A stretch of DNA of 64,000 nt from Taxillus chinensis (taxonomy: Eukaryota; Streptophyta; Magnoliopsida; Santalales; Loranthaceae), in contig CM042087.1 of assembly GCA_023512835.1 (NCBI GenBank), positions 6,144,550-6,208,549 on the forward strand, written 5' to 3'. Positions 32,399 through 44,948 of this stretch are shown one piece after another. How positions within the stretch are numbered: position 1 is the stretch's first letter; every line of letters begins with the position of its first letter. The position numbers and the translations under genes were made by a program. The notes beneath the pieces were generated by a model that saw only the letters and a program-made list of their open reading frames with translations, was not told where the DNA came from and did no database searches.

Positions 32399-33527
32399 AG
32401 GCGTAACATCAGCGGCCGGCGGGCATGTTACGGCCGTTGCCCATAGCGGAGTGGAAGTGGGACCACATCGCGATGGACTTTGTGGATCGGTCTTCCACCC
32501 ACCACTGGGAGGAAGGATATGATTTGGGTGATTGTGGATCGACTCACAAAGTCGGCCCATTTCCTTCTTGTTCGCCAGCGGGACTCCATTGGGACCTTGA
32601 GTCGGCTATACATGAACGAGATTGTGAGACTGCATGGAGTACCATCATCGGTTGTCTCTGACCGGGATTCGCGGTTCACTTCCCGTTTCTGGACAGGTTT
32701 GTAGGCGGCTATGGGGACCAAGCTTCACTTGAGTACAGCCTTTCACCCTGAGACTGACGGCCAAACAGAGAGGACGAATCAGACGTTGGAGGACATGTTA
32801 CGGGCCTGTGTGTTAGATTTTGGGGGTTCGTGGGCAACTCACCTTCCTTTGGTGGAGTTTGCCTACAATAACAGTTATCAGGCATCCATTGGGATGGCTC
32901 CTTTTGAGGCGTTGTATGGGCGGCCGTGTCGATCACCTTTGTGTTGGACCGAGGTGGGGGAGACAGCTCTCTTGGGACCGCAGTTGGTCCAAGAGGCTAC
33001 CGAGAAGGTTAAGTTGATTCGTCAGCGTTTGTTATCCGCTCAGAGTCGGCAGAAATCTTATGCGGATCAGCGGCGGCGACCTTTGGAGTTTTCTGTTGGT
33101 GATCATGTGTTCCTTTGTGTCTCTCCACGTCGTGGACATCGACGGTTTGGGCGAGGTTCCAAGCTATCTCCGCGGTTTATTGGTCCTTTTGAGATTCTGG
33201 ATCGTGTGGGGCCTGTGGCCTACCGGTTAGCATTACCACTGCGGCTGAGTCGAGTGCACAACGTGTTTCACGTGTCCCAGTTGAGGAAGTATCACCCTGA
33301 CCCCACTCATGTCATCGATAGGGGGACATTGGACATTGAGGATGACATGTCCATTGTTGAGGCCCCTATCCGTATCCTAGATCGGCGAGAGAAGCTTTTG
33401 CGTGGTCGTGCTTATTCCTTTGGTTCGCGTGCTGTGGCAGCACCGTGGCATTGAGGAGGAGACATGGGAACGTGAGTCCGCGATGCGTGAGCAACACCCA
33501 AAGTTGTTCGAGGACGAACAATCTTAA
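32399..33527 (+). pseudogene. element E integrase with C-terminal chromodomain
   Basis: The core shows [15 protein letters not shown] (first Asp), [14 protein letters not shown] (second Asp) and [13 protein letters not shown] (Glu). A stop or frame break near 32703 separates them. The C-terminal part reads [19 protein letters not shown], then a chromodomain starting [14 protein letters not shown]. An extra T near 33411 shifts the frame inside the chromodomain; the remaining [13 protein letters not shown] phrase is in another frame and ends at TAA 33525-33527. Chromodomains of Tekay elements are thought to target integration to heterochromatin. Confidence 0.85.
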
Positions 33528-33778
33528 GGGGGGGAGGTGGCTGTAGTGATGTGTTTTTTTTTTTTGTGGTTCATGCTTTGGTGTATTTGTATTTCTACTT
33601 GTAAACTGGTATTTTTATTGAGATGTGTTTTGAGATTGCAAAATGTGTTTGAGATGTCCTGTTATGTTGTGTGATCCATCTGGGCGTTGTGGCTCGCTGT
33701 CTTGCAAATGGGCCGCATGTGTTTGTTTTCCTTGCATGTTGTTTCTTTTCGAGGACGAAAAGTCTTAGGGGGAGAGGA
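33528..33778 (+). other. element E 3' end with two purine tracts
   Basis: AAGGGGGGGAGG lies at 33526-33537 immediately at the pol stop, and CTTAGGGGGAGAGGA at 33764-33778 abuts the 3' LTR. Both follow a gaggacgaa word, so the second looks like a duplicate of the first. Between them are a T run (33556-33568) and non-coding sequence. Confidence 0.78.
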
Positions 33779-35508
33779 TGTAATGACCCGTGTTTTGGGT
33801 AGAACAAGCTGGAACGAAGATGAACAATACCTTGGGCGAACGCTTGGGTCGAAAGGTGGAAGACCCGAAGATTTGGGTCGTAGGGTCGAAGTTCGAAGGT
33901 TTGAGGGTCGAAAGTTAGATCTTCGAGATAGATCTTCGAGGTCGCGTTTCCAGCTAATCTTCGAAGGAGTGTTTCTACGAGTCTTCGTGGCTTGGTTGTT
34001 AGAGAGTGTAATGAGCTCAAGTGGGAGCGTGTAGAGGCTGCGTGTGACAATGACCATGTTCGGATTGTGGGTATTTTGTCCTGTGTGGAAGCGGAGTGGT
34101 TAGTTCATGTTTTATTTATCAAAACTACGTCGTTTTGATGGTGTGTTTCATTTAACAAAACTATGTCGTTTTGATGGTGTGTTTCATTTATCAAAACTAC
34201 GTCGTTTTGATGGTGTGTTTCATTTATCAAAACTACGTCGTTTTAATGGTGGGATTTCATTTATCAAAACTACGTCGTTTTGATGGTGGGATTTCATTTA
34301 TCAAAACTACGTCGTTTTGATAAGTGAGGTCTATATAAAGAGGAGCTCTCTTTATTTTAGGTTTAGGGTTTTTGTTGTCGGCCACGCGGCCGTCACAGAG
34401 AGAGAGAGAGGGAGATTGAGAGAGAGGGCTCCAGTTCATGGTCGACGTTGTCATTCCCGTGGTTGGACGGCATTAAGCGTGGAGGCAAGAGCGTGGAGGA
34501 TCTTTGAGGTAGGGGTTCTGTCTTTCCTGGTATGTTCGGGGTTAGGCCCTGTGGATATTTTGTAAAGTTTCCATTGTTATTGCTATAATACTTATATGTA
34601 AATTCATATAGGTGTGATCTCCTATATGAATGTTGGCCTTCAATGGCGATTTTGGTGTGTTTCTAGTGTTCGTGTGATGCATGAAAAGTGTTCGATAAAA
34701 TGCCAATGTGACATGCCTGCTACATGTTTGAGAAAATGCCTGTGCGCTGGGTTTATGAGTCTGTGAATTTATGCACACGAATTACTTGGTTTTATACCTG
34801 TGAGGCTTGGCATGCTAAGTGTTCGATGTTATGTCTGTGTGACTAAGTGTGGCTATGTGTCTTGTGTTCTTGGAACCCGGTGGCCGTGGAAGCCTGGGAC
34901 TGTTCTTGGAACCCGGTGGTGTGGAAGCCCGGGACCGTTCTTGGAACCCGGTGGTTGTGGAAGCCCGGGACTGTTCTTGGAACCCCGTGGCTGTGGAAGC
35001 CCGAGAGTGTTTATGTACCAGCCCGTGTATGATTGTATTTTCTGTTATAGCCGGTAATTATATCTGGTAGAATAATTGTAGCACGACACAGCACTTGTAC
35101 ACAAGGTATGTAGATATTAGGTGCATGGGATGGGTTGGGGAGACATGATCCCTACTGAGCTGTGGTTGCTCACCCCTCCTACCATGTTGTTTTCTTTACA
35201 GGAACCTACAGGCGTTAGGTGGGAACACCAAGGTGGAAGTCCTCCTTGTGGCTTGCTCATCATTTTTTTGGGTTGTGCTGCTTTTCTTTTTGTAACTTTG
35301 TAACCCCAGTGGGGAGATTGTAATGTGGAGTTCAATTTAATAAAAGTGTGTTTTGAACGTATTTGCTATGTTTGGACTCAATAAATATAAGGTTGTTCTC
35401 TCGAATATAAAATGTGAGGTGTATGTTGTATTCTAACCCCTCTATCCAACTTGGGTAAAGGGAGGGTCACGTTCCGGTCTCCTCGGGTTGGAAATCCAGG
35501 GCGTGACA
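33779..35508 (+). repeat. element E 3' LTR (1730 bp)
   Basis: Nearly the same as 26593-28341, with scattered substitutions, a 14-bp deletion and small indels in the GA-rich leader (34394-34430) and minisatellite. It ends GGGCGTGACA and is followed by the GTACC duplication and the rest of D's LTR. Confidence 0.92.
34115..34339 (+). promoter_or_regulatory. palindrome array and TATA box in element E 3' LTR
   Basis: Six palindrome units as in the 5' LTR. The second unit has two changes (aacaaaactatgtcg) and the fourth one (gttttaatgg). TATAAA is at 34334-34339. Confidence 0.85.
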
Positions 35509-37205
35509 GTACCTGTTTCCATGCCAACCACACCACCACAATATACATACATACGGTATTCACAACCCAAAACATCATTGACATTGCTCAGAGGTTTCAA
35601 GCTCTTTTACAATCCACTAGGGAACAAGCTCCCAATAATAAAACCAGGGTACACAGTTTAAGCAAATAGAATCTCAAATACAACGAAATAACCAAATGTA
35701 TATATAAGGCCATACAGCCTCAGCGGCCTACCAAGTCAGCTCTTCCGCCTATCTTTTGCTAGGTCCTGCAAAGAACAGTTCATAGGAGGGGTGAGCACAC
35801 CACAGCTCAGTAGGGATCAAGTCTCCCCAAATCCCGTCCCACTCTAAAACTATGCATGTCAAGTGGATGCATGTGCTCGTGTAGTGACTTAAGCTAAAAC
35901 AATAATCATCACCCAGTAAACACGCCTCATACCTCTTCCTGCACAGGAGGGCAGAGGACATCCCGCCACCACAGCGACGTGACATGCCACACCAGGCAAA
36001 TGTGAATCTCATCTCAAGGGGTACAGTATAATGACTGTCCCATACTCAGCTCAATTCCCCGCGTTTCTGGGGTTCTTATCTCAACTCCCCGTGTTTCTGG
36101 GGTCCTCAACATACACATTTCAACATATACAACTCAACAATCTCAACTCAATAAACATAGCTCAACAAACACAGTACAAACATGCAACTCATTCAACATA
36201 TAGAAAACTCAACTCAGAATGTAAAACAACAGATAGTCTCAGAACAATCAAATCATTACATATAACATCACCTAACCCCTCATGGTCCCTGAAGTCCACA
36301 CATTTCTCACTCATAGTCTAGATCATAAACAACCTTTCAAAGGAAGCTTATCCACCTCAAGGGAAGCCCAAAACAAGCTGCACGTGACAACCTATTGTCA
36401 CGTGCAGAGGCAAATCAACTCCAAACATCATTCTAACCATCCCAGAAGGTTCAGGGTCGATTTTTAGCCAAAAACAAGGTTGCACGTGAAAAGGTCATTC
36501 TCACGTGCAGGGGTATTTCAACTCCTATACCTCTAAGGAAGCTCCACCTAAGATTTGGGGCTATTTGGAGCAAGAATGAATCTGCAAGTGAAAAAGGCTT
36601 TCTCACGTGCAGGTTCCAAAACCTTCCTTTTGTCATTCTAATCATTTTTCCCTAAAGAACCATCCTCAAATTCGTCTTAGTTTAGAAGTTATTGAGGTTC
36701 TAAGCCCATAAACCGGGTCTAAAACCAACTCTGGCCTCACTCTCATATGATTTCCCAATACCAGAGGCCTTAGCCAAGCCAAATACAGGGTTTTTCATCT
36801 AATAGTTTCAAGACAATGGGTATACAAATGACCCCTAACCCAAAAGTATAATTAATCTCTCACAGAGATTCAGAAATATAGAAAAACTCAGACAAAAACC
36901 CCAGATCATCCATAAGCTCAAGGTAGAATTTAGAAACTCAATATATATATAAAAGGTCCCTTCTCAACATCCCAGATGACCACGTAAATTTTATTCTAGA
37001 AATCTGTAAGAGAGAGACGGCAATTAGAGAAAAACTTGAAATCCCTACCTCGTATTGCAGAAAAAGAATTTTTCCAGGAATTAGCTTCCAGCCACCAGAA
37101 AAGATCCTTGATTGCCGAAAATCTCCCTTCCAGCCTCCGGATCGTCTTCTCCTTCTCTTCCTCAGGCCTCAGGCCCCTTTCCCTTGGCCGGAATTTGCAG
37201 ATCCC

Positions 37206-37239
<34 letters not shown>

Positions 37240-37636
37240 GGGTCGGCTACCAACAATGAGTAGGGTTTGGTTTCTCCCCTCTTTTTTTTTCTTATTATTA
37301 TTATTTTGTTTTTAATAGAAGCCCAAGACCAAGTACAGCCCATTGGTTAAGTAAACCCAAGAAGAAAGGCAAAACAGCCCACTCTCTCTCATATTGGGTT
37401 TTTCCCTTGAAGGGAGGCCCAAAGCTCAAAATACAAACCCAGGTAATTTAAAAGGGAATATAAAATTATTTGTGAAATCCCGAAAATACCCCTCAGGGCC
37501 TAAAATCCCAAATTTAGTCCAAGTACAGTCAAAATTCTCCATTTGATGAGCACATCATTGTGCTGATATTCATTTGTTAAAATAAGGTCTCTAACTCAAG
37601 GCTATCTCTAAGGCCCCTCAAATACGGGTCCTTACA
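35509..37636 (-). repeat. element D 3' LTR, second segment
   Basis: Continues 26433-26592 and matches 43255-45438. It holds two copies of ttccccgcgtttctggggt (about 36054-36105), inverted CACGTG pairs (36379-36405, 36481-36510, 36592-36612), a TATA-like tatatatataaaagg stretch near 36943-36957, a CT tract (37205-37239), and ends GGTCCTTACA. Confidence 0.9.
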
Positions 37637-37798
37637 TCCTCTCCCCCTTAAAGACTTTTCGTCCTCGAAAAGAAAATGCGGAATCAAAAGAAACAACAAC
37701 CACAACCAAAGAATAGACCACTAACACAAATGAATACACGCATCAAACAACGAGTTGGACAAGTACTGACTATGTTGATGTTTGCCTTCCTCCCCCCT
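37637..37798 (-). other. element D 3' end with two purine tracts
   Basis: The minus strand shows the LTR-proximal tract (TTTAAGGGGGAGAGGA, 37637-37652). A second GAAGGGGGGAGG tract directly follows the pol stop (about 37789-37800). Each is preceded by a gaggacgaa-type word, the same arrangement as in E and C. Confidence 0.78.
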
Positions 37799-38761
37799 TC
37801 AAGGTTGTTCGTCCTCAAACAAGTCGGGGTAGTGAGCACGCATCGCAGCCTCACGTTCCCAAGTCTCTTCCTCCATACCGCGGTGTTTCCACAATACCCG
37901 AACCAACGGAATAGTCTTACCGCGTAGTCGCTTCACGCGCCTATCCAAAATACGGATTGGTTCCTCAACAATCGTCACGTCCTCCCCAATATCCAGGGTA
38001 CTCCAATCCAGCACATGTGTGGGATTTGGATGGTACTTCCGAACCTGGGATACACGGAAGACATCATGAACTCGGCTCAAAGCGGGGGGGCAATGCCAAC
38101 CTATAAGCAACGGGTCCAACTCGCTCAAAATCTCGAACGGTCCAATGTATCGTGGAGATAACTTGGATTCCTTTCCAAAGCGCATATGCCCTCTCCGTGG
38201 AGAAACACGAAGAAACACGTGGTCTCCAACAAAAAATTCCAATGGTCTGCGTCGGTGATCCGCATAAGACTTTTGTCTACTCTGGGCCGTAAGAAGGCGC
38301 TGCCTAATCAGTTGGACTTTTGCCGTGGCCTCTTGGACCAATTGAGGTCCCAACATAGCTACCTCTCCAGCTTCTGCCCAACATAATGGAGATCGGCAAG
38401 GTCTGCCATACAATGCCTCAAACGGGACCATTCCAATAGAAGCCTGGTAACTATTATTATAGGCAAACTCTACCAAAGGAAGGTGAGAAGCCCATGATCC
38501 CCCAAAATCAAGCACACAAGCTCTCAACAGGTCTTCCAACGTTTGAATGGTCCTCTCTGACCGACCATTAGTCTCGGGATGGAAAGTAGTACTCAAATTA
38601 AGCCGTGTCCCCAAAGCCTCTTGCAAACCATTCCAAAACCGAGAAGTGAATCGTGCATCTCTGTCTGAAACGATAGACAAAGGCACTCCATGCAATCGCA
38701 CAATCTCATCAACATACAGATGGCTCAATGTTCCAATGGAGTCTCGCTCCCGAATAGCCAA
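37799..38761 (-). CDS. element D integrase core and chromodomain (open frame, 320 codons)
   Basis: Uninterrupted minus-strand frame. The second catalytic Asp is in VSDRDARF (residue 33) and the Glu in [10 protein letters not shown] (residue 69). The GPFEIL and [17 protein letters not shown] phrases belong to the C-terminal integrase domain. The last about 53 residues form a complete chromodomain ([14 protein letters not shown]..., [25 protein letters not shown]). The first catalytic Asp ([12 protein letters not shown]) lies just upstream in another frame (38709-38990), so the enzyme as encoded is truncated. Integrase inserts the cDNA; the chromodomain probably binds chromatin marks. Confidence 0.82.
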   Translation of the reverse strand: MAIRERDSIGTLSHLYVDEIVRLHGVPLSIVSDRDARFTSRFWNGLQEALGTRLNLSTTFHPETNGRSERTIQTLEDLLRACVLDFGGSWASHLPLVEFAYNNSYQASIGMVPFEALYGRPCRSPLCWAEAGEVAMLGPQLVQEATAKVQLIRQRLLTAQSRQKSYADHRRRPLEFFVGDHVFLRVSPRRGHMRFGKESKLSPRYIGPFEILSELDPLLIGWHCPPALSRVHDVFRVSQVRKYHPNPTHVLDWSTLDIGEDVTIVEEPIRILDRRVKRLRGKTIPLVRVLWKHRGMEEETWEREAAMRAHYPDLFEDEQP

Positions 38762-39285
38762 AAAAATGGGCCGATTTAGTCAATCGGTCTACAATGACCA
38801 AAATCATATCCTTCCTCCCGAAGTGGTAGGAAGTCCTGTCACAAAATCCATGGTAATATGTTCCCACTTCCACTCGACCACACGCAATGGTCAGAATCGA
38901 CCAAAGAAGTCGTTGGTGCTCTGCCTTTACTTGTTGACAAGTAAGGCACCTGGAAACAAACTCGCTATACACCTCTTCGATCCTGGCCACCAGAACTATG
39001 CTCGCACGGCATGATACATCTTAGTCCCTCCTGGATGCACAGCCAAACGGGAATGATGAAACTCCCTCATCACATCCTCACGTAAGGAGGACGGTACTAT
39101 CAAGCGCCCCTGAAATCTCAGCTCATGTTCAGTCCCTTCTGTCCATTCCCCCGGACAATTCACCGGCCTCTATCCTGGGCCCGGATCACTTCACGGTCCA
39201 CGTCCCCCAACCGTCCTTCACGGACACGATGGTATAACTCGGCATTCAGGCAATAGAACATAGGATCGCTTCCCCCTTGCTAAAA
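38762..39285 (-). pseudogene. element D RNase H-integrase junction (frameshifted)
   Basis: It carries FVSRCLTCQQVKAEHQ, the CX2C half of the integrase zinc finger, and [15 protein letters not shown] with the first catalytic Asp in 38709-38990. Further upstream the H-containing half (FHHSRLAVHPGGTK-like) is visible only across frame breaks near 39010-39060. This interval is the only badly broken part of D's pol. Confidence 0.7.
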
Positions 39286-41067
39286 TCAGGTGCACTGCAA
39301 GACCGCTAACTGTTCCATCATTTTCCATTTTCTCATGGAAACCTCAGCTTTTCCCTTCCTACTCAGTGCATCTGCAACCACATTCCCCTTTCCAGGTGTG
39401 TACGAGAGTGTAAAGTCAAACATCTGCAAGTACTCCACCCATCTCCTCTGTCTCAAATTCAGATCCTTCTGGGTGAAGATATACTGTAGGCTTTTGTGGT
39501 CGGTGTATACCACAAATTTCTCCCCCAGCAGGTAATGTTGCCATGACTTCAAGGCAAAGATAATTGCTGCTAACTCCAGATCATGCGTTGGGTAATTCTG
39601 CTCATGGGGCTTAAGCTGTCGTGAGCCATAAGCTATGACTTTGTGTTCTTGCATCAGAAAACACCCCAATCCAACGCGGGATGCATCACAATACACTTCG
39701 TAAGGCACTCCATCCCGTGGTAGACTCAAAACTGGTGCAGTAGTCAAATGAGTCTTCAATTCCTCAAAAGCTCGCTGACACTTGTCTGTCCACTCGAATT
39801 TAACTCCTTTTCGTGTTAGGGCTGTCATCGGTGCTGCTAACCGAGAGAATCCTTCCACGAAACGCTTGTAATATCCTGCCAGACCCAAGAAGCTACGGAT
39901 CTCAAAAACATTCGTGGGCCTTTTCCAAGATGATACAGATTCAATCTTGGTTGGGTCCACTCTAACTCCCTCGGCAGATACCACATGCCCAAGGAAATGT
40001 ACCTCTTGCATCCAGAAGTTGCACTTGCTGAATTTAGCATACAACTGGTGGTCCCGGAGCGTCTGCAACACCACAGTCAAATGCTCCTCATGCTCCTCTC
40101 GAGTCCTTGAGTATACAAGGATATCATCAATAAATACCACCACAAAGGAATCTAGGTACGGGGCAAATACCTGATTCATCAGGTGTATGAACACTGCCGG
40201 TGCGTTCTTGAGCCCAAAAGGCATCACTAACCACTCATAGTGTCCATATCTACACCTAAAAGCAGTCTTAGGAATATCCTCACTCCTGACCCTCACCTGA
40301 TGATACCCGGAACGCAAATCAATCTTTGAAAACCACTGTGCCCCACTCAGCTGGTCAAATAGATCATCAATTCTCGGCAAAGGGTATTTGTTCTTTACCG
40401 TCACTTGGTTCAGCTTTCGATAATCAATGCAGAGTCGTAGTGAACCGTCTGCCTTTTTAGCAAACAAGACTGGTGCACCCCAAGGTGATGTACTTGGGCG
40501 AATGAAACTTTTATCTCCCAGCTCCTTTATTTGCTTTTGAAGCTCCCTCAACTCGGCAGGTCCCATCCGGTATGCCACTTGTGAGATAGGTCCCACTCCT
40601 GGCAATAACTCGATTGTGAACTCAACACTCCTGTGTGGAGGCAACTCCAGTAACTCCCCAGGAAACACATCCTGAAAATTCTCAACAACAACCGGCCACG
40701 CTCGTTTTTCAATATTACCTTCCTCCTCAAAAGTAAGTGTAGCAAGTCTATGGGTAACATTACCCCATAGCTCTCTCATCGATCCACCCCTCCTGGCATT
40801 CTCATCCCATTCCCCCACTAGGGTACAGGGTAATCCTGTGGGTGAAGTAAATGACACCCGCCGCCTATAACAATAAATCTTAGCCTGGAAGGCCATTAAC
40901 CAGTCCATCCCTAAAATCGAATCAAAGGTCCTCATGGGCATCACATACAAATCAAATGTGACCTCAACATCTCCTATCATAAGCATACACTCACGACACA
41001 CTCGGTTTATTGTCGATGCACCTCCCACAGGTGACTCAACACTTAAGGGCCTATCGCCCTCACACAA
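39286..41067 (-). CDS. element D protease tail, reverse transcriptase and RNase H (593 codons, open)
   Basis: The longest intact frame of the window. Residues 1-90 are the protease end ([10 protein letters not shown] at 52-61). RT follows with [18 protein letters not shown] (192-209), [22 protein letters not shown] (catalytic Asp 250), [10 protein letters not shown], and catalytic FIDD at 312-315. RNase H shows Asp 461 (YCDAS), Glu 498 (DLELA), Asp 523 (YTDH) and Asp 566 (VADALS). RT and RNase H make the DNA copy. The ATG is internal to the polyprotein; the protease active site is in the upstream frame. Retention of all catalytic residues suggests D was recently active. Confidence 0.9.
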   Translation of the reverse strand: MCEGDRPLSVESPVGGASTINRVCRECMLMIGDVEVTFDLYVMPMRTFDSILGMDWLMAFQAKIYCYRRRVSFTSPTGLPCTLVGEWDENARRGGSMRELWGNVTHRLATLTFEEEGNIEKRAWPVVVENFQDVFPGELLELPPHRSVEFTIELLPGVGPISQVAYRMGPAELRELQKQIKELGDKSFIRPSTSPWGAPVLFAKKADGSLRLCIDYRKLNQVTVKNKYPLPRIDDLFDQLSGAQWFSKIDLRSGYHQVRVRSEDIPKTAFRCRYGHYEWLVMPFGLKNAPAVFIHLMNQVFAPYLDSFVVVFIDDILVYSRTREEHEEHLTVVLQTLRDHQLYAKFSKCNFWMQEVHFLGHVVSAEGVRVDPTKIESVSSWKRPTNVFEIRSFLGLAGYYKRFVEGFSRLAAPMTALTRKGVKFEWTDKCQRAFEELKTHLTTAPVLSLPRDGVPYEVYCDASRVGLGCFLMQEHKVIAYGSRQLKPHEQNYPTHDLELAAIIFALKSWQHYLLGEKFVVYTDHKSLQYIFTQKDLNLRQRRWVEYLQMFDFTLSYTPGKGNVVADALSRKGKAEVSMRKWKMMEQLAVLQCT

Positions 41068-41570
41068 TCAAGTCCAAGGCTCTCAACCAAGGACTTAGCA
41101 ATCAAGGAGCACAGAGCTCCGGTATCAAACAAGACAAGAACTATAGTGCGAGATATCAAAATAGTACCTCGAACCACCGAAGGTCCGGCCGCCTTCCTCG
41201 GAGGATAATGACAACTCCTCCCGCTCGGATGGTGCTGAAGTAAGTGCAAATACTCTGCCATGGTTTGCCTTGCTACTAGCCTCTCCTGTTTGTCCTTTGA
41301 TCCTCGTCTCGATGTCCACTTGGATGATTCTTTGAACCGCCTTGTGGTTGTTTTTCTCCCCGTGGCCTTGCATGTGTGGAACCAGCCTAACTCGCCCGCC
41401 ATGAACGTGCTGGTCTCGGAGTTGGGGCCCGGAAGTGGGTCTCACTCCTCCCTCCCCGATGCGAATCCACCAGCTCCCTGGTTGTTCCCCCCATCGAAAC
41501 ACACCGTACTAAGGTGTCCTGTCTTCCCACAGCTATGGCACTCGCAGGTCTTGCTTGGGACACTCACGTT
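41043..41570 (-). pseudogene. element D protease N-terminal part and gag-pol junction
   Basis: The frame 41043-41402 has VVRGTILISRTIVLVLFDTGALC-type sequence with the catalytic DTG near 41135. It ends in [11 protein letters not shown], overlapping the pol frame by 25 bp, so one indel separates protease from RT. Between 41403 and 41570 the zinc-knuckle part of gag can be followed only across shifted frames. Confidence 0.75.
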
Positions 41571-42594
41571 TCATGTGTCCAGTTTGGCCACAACAAGTAC
41601 ACTCACGTGGGAAACCTCCAGTGAGTTCCCCGGTCCTCCGGAGTAACAGGACTTTGGTGGAGCCATTGGTGATTGGCCCTTGTCCCTGGGAAAATCGCTA
41701 CCTCCAAGCTCAACTCTCGGTCTCTTTGAGTCTCCCTGCTTATCACGTGTACTCCGTGCTAGCCGCTCCCGATGAGCCTGTTTACCCTCCTCCACTCCTC
41801 TTTCCACAATCTTAGCTGTCTCCACGACCTCGAATAGGTCCTCGGCCGCGGCATCTCCACCCTCTGGCCAGGAAGGGTCCGAGTCCCGTGGTAAACTTAT
41901 GGGCCTTCAGGTCCTCTATAGAGATTGCCTCGGGGGCAAACCGGCTCGGTCCCCGGAATTCACGCTCATACTCGGACACGGTGCGTGATCCTTGTTTCAA
42001 ACCACCGAACTCTTCCCGTTTTCGCCACCGCAAGGACTCCGGGAAGTACTCCTCATGGAACAATTGAAGGAATTCCTCCCATGACAAGGTCTGCATGTCC
42101 CGGCTACCTGAAATGCTGAGCCACCACTCTAACGCTTCCTCTTCCAACTGCCTGACTGCTAACCTCACTTTATCCTCCTCCCGGGGTCGGAGAAAGGAGA
42201 ACACGTGCTCAATCTGTCGCAGCCAATGCTCTGCCGCTAGAGGATCAGCTCCTCCCTTGAACCTTGGTGGTTGTTCCTTCCGGAACCGGGTCACCACATC
42301 TCCCTCCTCCCGTCTCATCGGTATCTCTTGTCCACGTGGAGGCTCTGTCTCACGGGGTGGAGAAGGTAAAGCCCGTCTCTGCTGTGCCATCATCTCCTGC
42401 CTAATCTCATCTCGGATCTTTCCCCTAAGATCCTCTCGCATGCCTTGTACGTTTTCACTCAAGGCCCTAACTTGGGCCATGATCCGCTCCATGGGATCAT
42501 CGCCCTCCGTTTGCTGCCTTCCCTCTTGCCCGGCACGTGCAGAAGACTCATCCTCTACAGCTGGGGTAGCCCGGGTAACTCTCCTAGGAGGCAT
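41571..42594 (-). pseudogene. element D gag (capsid intact, 3' part frameshifted)
   Basis: The ATG at 42592-42594 opens MPPRRVTRATPAVEDESSA. The 260-codon frame to 41812 includes a coiled-coil stretch (residues about 33-75) and a clear retrotransposon gag capsid domain: VTRFRKEQPPRFKGG, AEHWLRQIEHVFSFL, ALEWWLSISG, FLQLFHEEYFPESLR, GSRTVSEYEREFR. A shift near 41860 leads to 41571-41825, and zinc-knuckle residues of the CTCCGQTGHMKREC type appear near 41560-41600. Gag forms the particle; the loss is limited to its C-terminal third. Confidence 0.82.
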
Positions 42595-43083
42595 TGTCTA
42601 CACATTTCAAAAACAAGTGGAGCTGGAATCAATATCTCTCAAGCTCAGTACACCCTCACCTCTAGGACCATGAGGTACTCAAATAACATCTCATAAGTAT
42701 ACACATCATGTTCACAAGATCTCAACATACATATTACAATCTCATACTTTAAAATTTTCAACACATCATAGTTTCTCAAATCAGCATGTCTCAACACATT
42801 CCACAGTATTCACATTTCAATTCATTGTATGCTCATTTCAAATTAATTACTCATTTCAAATCATGACACTCATATTATGATTAAGCTAGTGCCCTAATGC
42901 CAATGCATGTATGCACCCCCATCCCAAATGCAAACGCCCTACTCCTTGGTCTAACTACCCCTGAGTGCACCCTAGAAAACCAGATAGAACCACGGTGATC
43001 AGGCGTGTCCTATACTGCCTCCTAAGGGTCTCAGAAGCAGTTATCCCTCCCCACTATCCTAAGTCCACTAGACCATGAACTTG
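42595..43083 (-). other. element D leader before gag
   Basis: Non-coding interval between the primer site and gag ATG, AT-rich at 42690-42870. No independent gene was seen. It shares the gcactagctt/catgcattggcatt word with leaders of C, E and F. Confidence 0.6.
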
Positions 43084-43096
43084 GGCACTGATACCA
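43084..43096 (-). other. element D primer-binding site
   Basis: The minus strand reads TGGTATCAGTGCC, 3 bp after the LTR edge at 43100. It matches the initiator tRNA-Met complement except A-to-T at position 10. Confidence 0.85.
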
Positions 43097-43099
43097 TAT

Positions 43100-44948
43100 T
43101 GTCACGCCCCAAATTTCCTTCTCCCTGGAAATGGGTAATGACTGCCCATGCCCGCACCTGAAGGGTCAAGGGTTCGGTGTAAACACCAAAGTGAGGACAC
43201 CTACCGCGGGTGCTGTCCTATCCCTGTAACACAAGTCAACATGCCAAGGGGCACGTACCTGTTTCCATGCCAACCACACCACCATAATATACATACATAC
43301 GGTATTCACAACCCAAAACATCAATTACATTGCTCAGGAGGTTTCAAGCTTTTTTACAACCCACTAGGGAACAAGCTCCCAATAATAAAACCAGGGTACA
43401 CAGTTTAAGCAAACAGAATCTCAAATACAATGAAATAACCAAATGTATATATAAGGCCATACATCCTCAGTGGCCTACCAACTTAGCTCTTCCGCCTATC
43501 GCCTGCTAGGTCCTGCAAAGAACAGTTCATAGGAGGGGTGAGCACACCACAGCTCAGTAGGGATCAAGTCTCCCCAAATCCCGTCCCACTCTAAAACTAT
43601 GCATGTCAAGTGGATGCATGTGCTCGTGTAGTGACTTAAGCTAAAACAATAATCATCACCCAGTAAACACGCCTCATACCTTTGCCTGCACAGGAGGGCA
43701 GAGGACACCCCGCCACCACGGCGATGTGACATGCCACACCAGGCAAATGTGAATCTCATCTCAAGGGATACAAGATAATGACCGTCCCATACTCACTCAA
43801 TTCCCCGCGTTTCTGGGGTTCTTATCTCAACTCCCCGCGTTTCTGGGGTCCTCAGCATACACATTTCAACATATACAACTCAACAATCTCAACTCAATAA
43901 ACATAGCTCAACAAACACAGTACAAACATGCAACTCATTCAACATACAGAAAACTCAACTCAGAATGTAAAACAATAGATAGTCTCGAACAATCAAATCA
44001 TTACATATAACATCACCTAACCCCTCATGGTCCCTAAAGTCCACACATTTCTCACTCATAGTCTAGATCATAAACAACCTTTCAAAGGAAGCTTATCCAC
44101 CTCAAGGGAAGCCCAAAACAAGCTGCACGTGATAACCTATTGTCACGTGCAGAGGCAAATCAACTCCAAACATCATTCTAACCATCCCAGAAGGTTCAGG
44201 GTCGATTTTTAGCCAAAAACAAGGTTGCACGTGAAAAGGTCATTCTCACGTGCAGCAGTATTTCAACTCCTATACTTCTAAGGAAGCTCCACCTAAAATT
44301 TGGAGCTATTTGGAGCAAGAATAAATCTGCAAGTGAAAAAGGCTTTCTCACGTGCAGGTTCCAAAACCTTCATTTTGTCATTTTAATCATTTTTCCCTAA
44401 AGAACCATCCTCAAATTCGTCTTAGTTTAGAAGTTATTGAGGTTCTAAGCCCATAAACTGGGTCTAAAACCAACTCTGGCCTCACTCTCATATGATTTCC
44501 CAATACCAGAGGCCTTAGCCAAGCCAAATACAGGGTTTTTCATCTAAATAGTTTCAAGACAATGGGTATACAAATGACCCCTAACCCAAAAGTATAATTA
44601 ATCTCTCACAGAGATTCAGAAATATAGAAAAACTCAGACAAAAACCCCGGATCATCCATAGGCTCAAGGTAGAATTTAGAAACTTAATATATATATAAAA
44701 GGTCCCTTCTCAACATCCCAGATCATCACATAAATTTTATTCTAGAAATCTGTAAGAGAGAGACGGCAATTAGGGAAAAACTTGAAATCCCTACCTCGTA
44801 TTGCAGAAAAAGAATTTTTCCAGGAATTAGCTTCCAACCACCAGAAAAGATCCTTGATTGCCGGAAATCTCCCTTCCAGCCTCTGGATGGTCTTCTCCTT
44901 CTCTTCCTCAGGCCTCAGGCCCCTTTCCCTTGGCCGGAATTTGCAGAT

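Larger units (their letters stand above)
26593..35508 (+). mobile_element. element E: Tekay/Del-like chromovirus (8916 bp, complete but degenerate)
   Basis: LTRs are 26593-28341 and 33779-35508, starting TGTAATGACCCG and ending GGCGTGACA. The primer site (28345) and purine tract (33764-33778) abut them. The target duplication GTACC is perfect (26588-26592 and 35509-35513). The plus-strand body carries gag, protease, RT, RNase H, integrase and chromodomain, broken by many small indels. It lies inside D's 3' LTR, so it is the last insertion of this stack. Confidence 0.93.
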
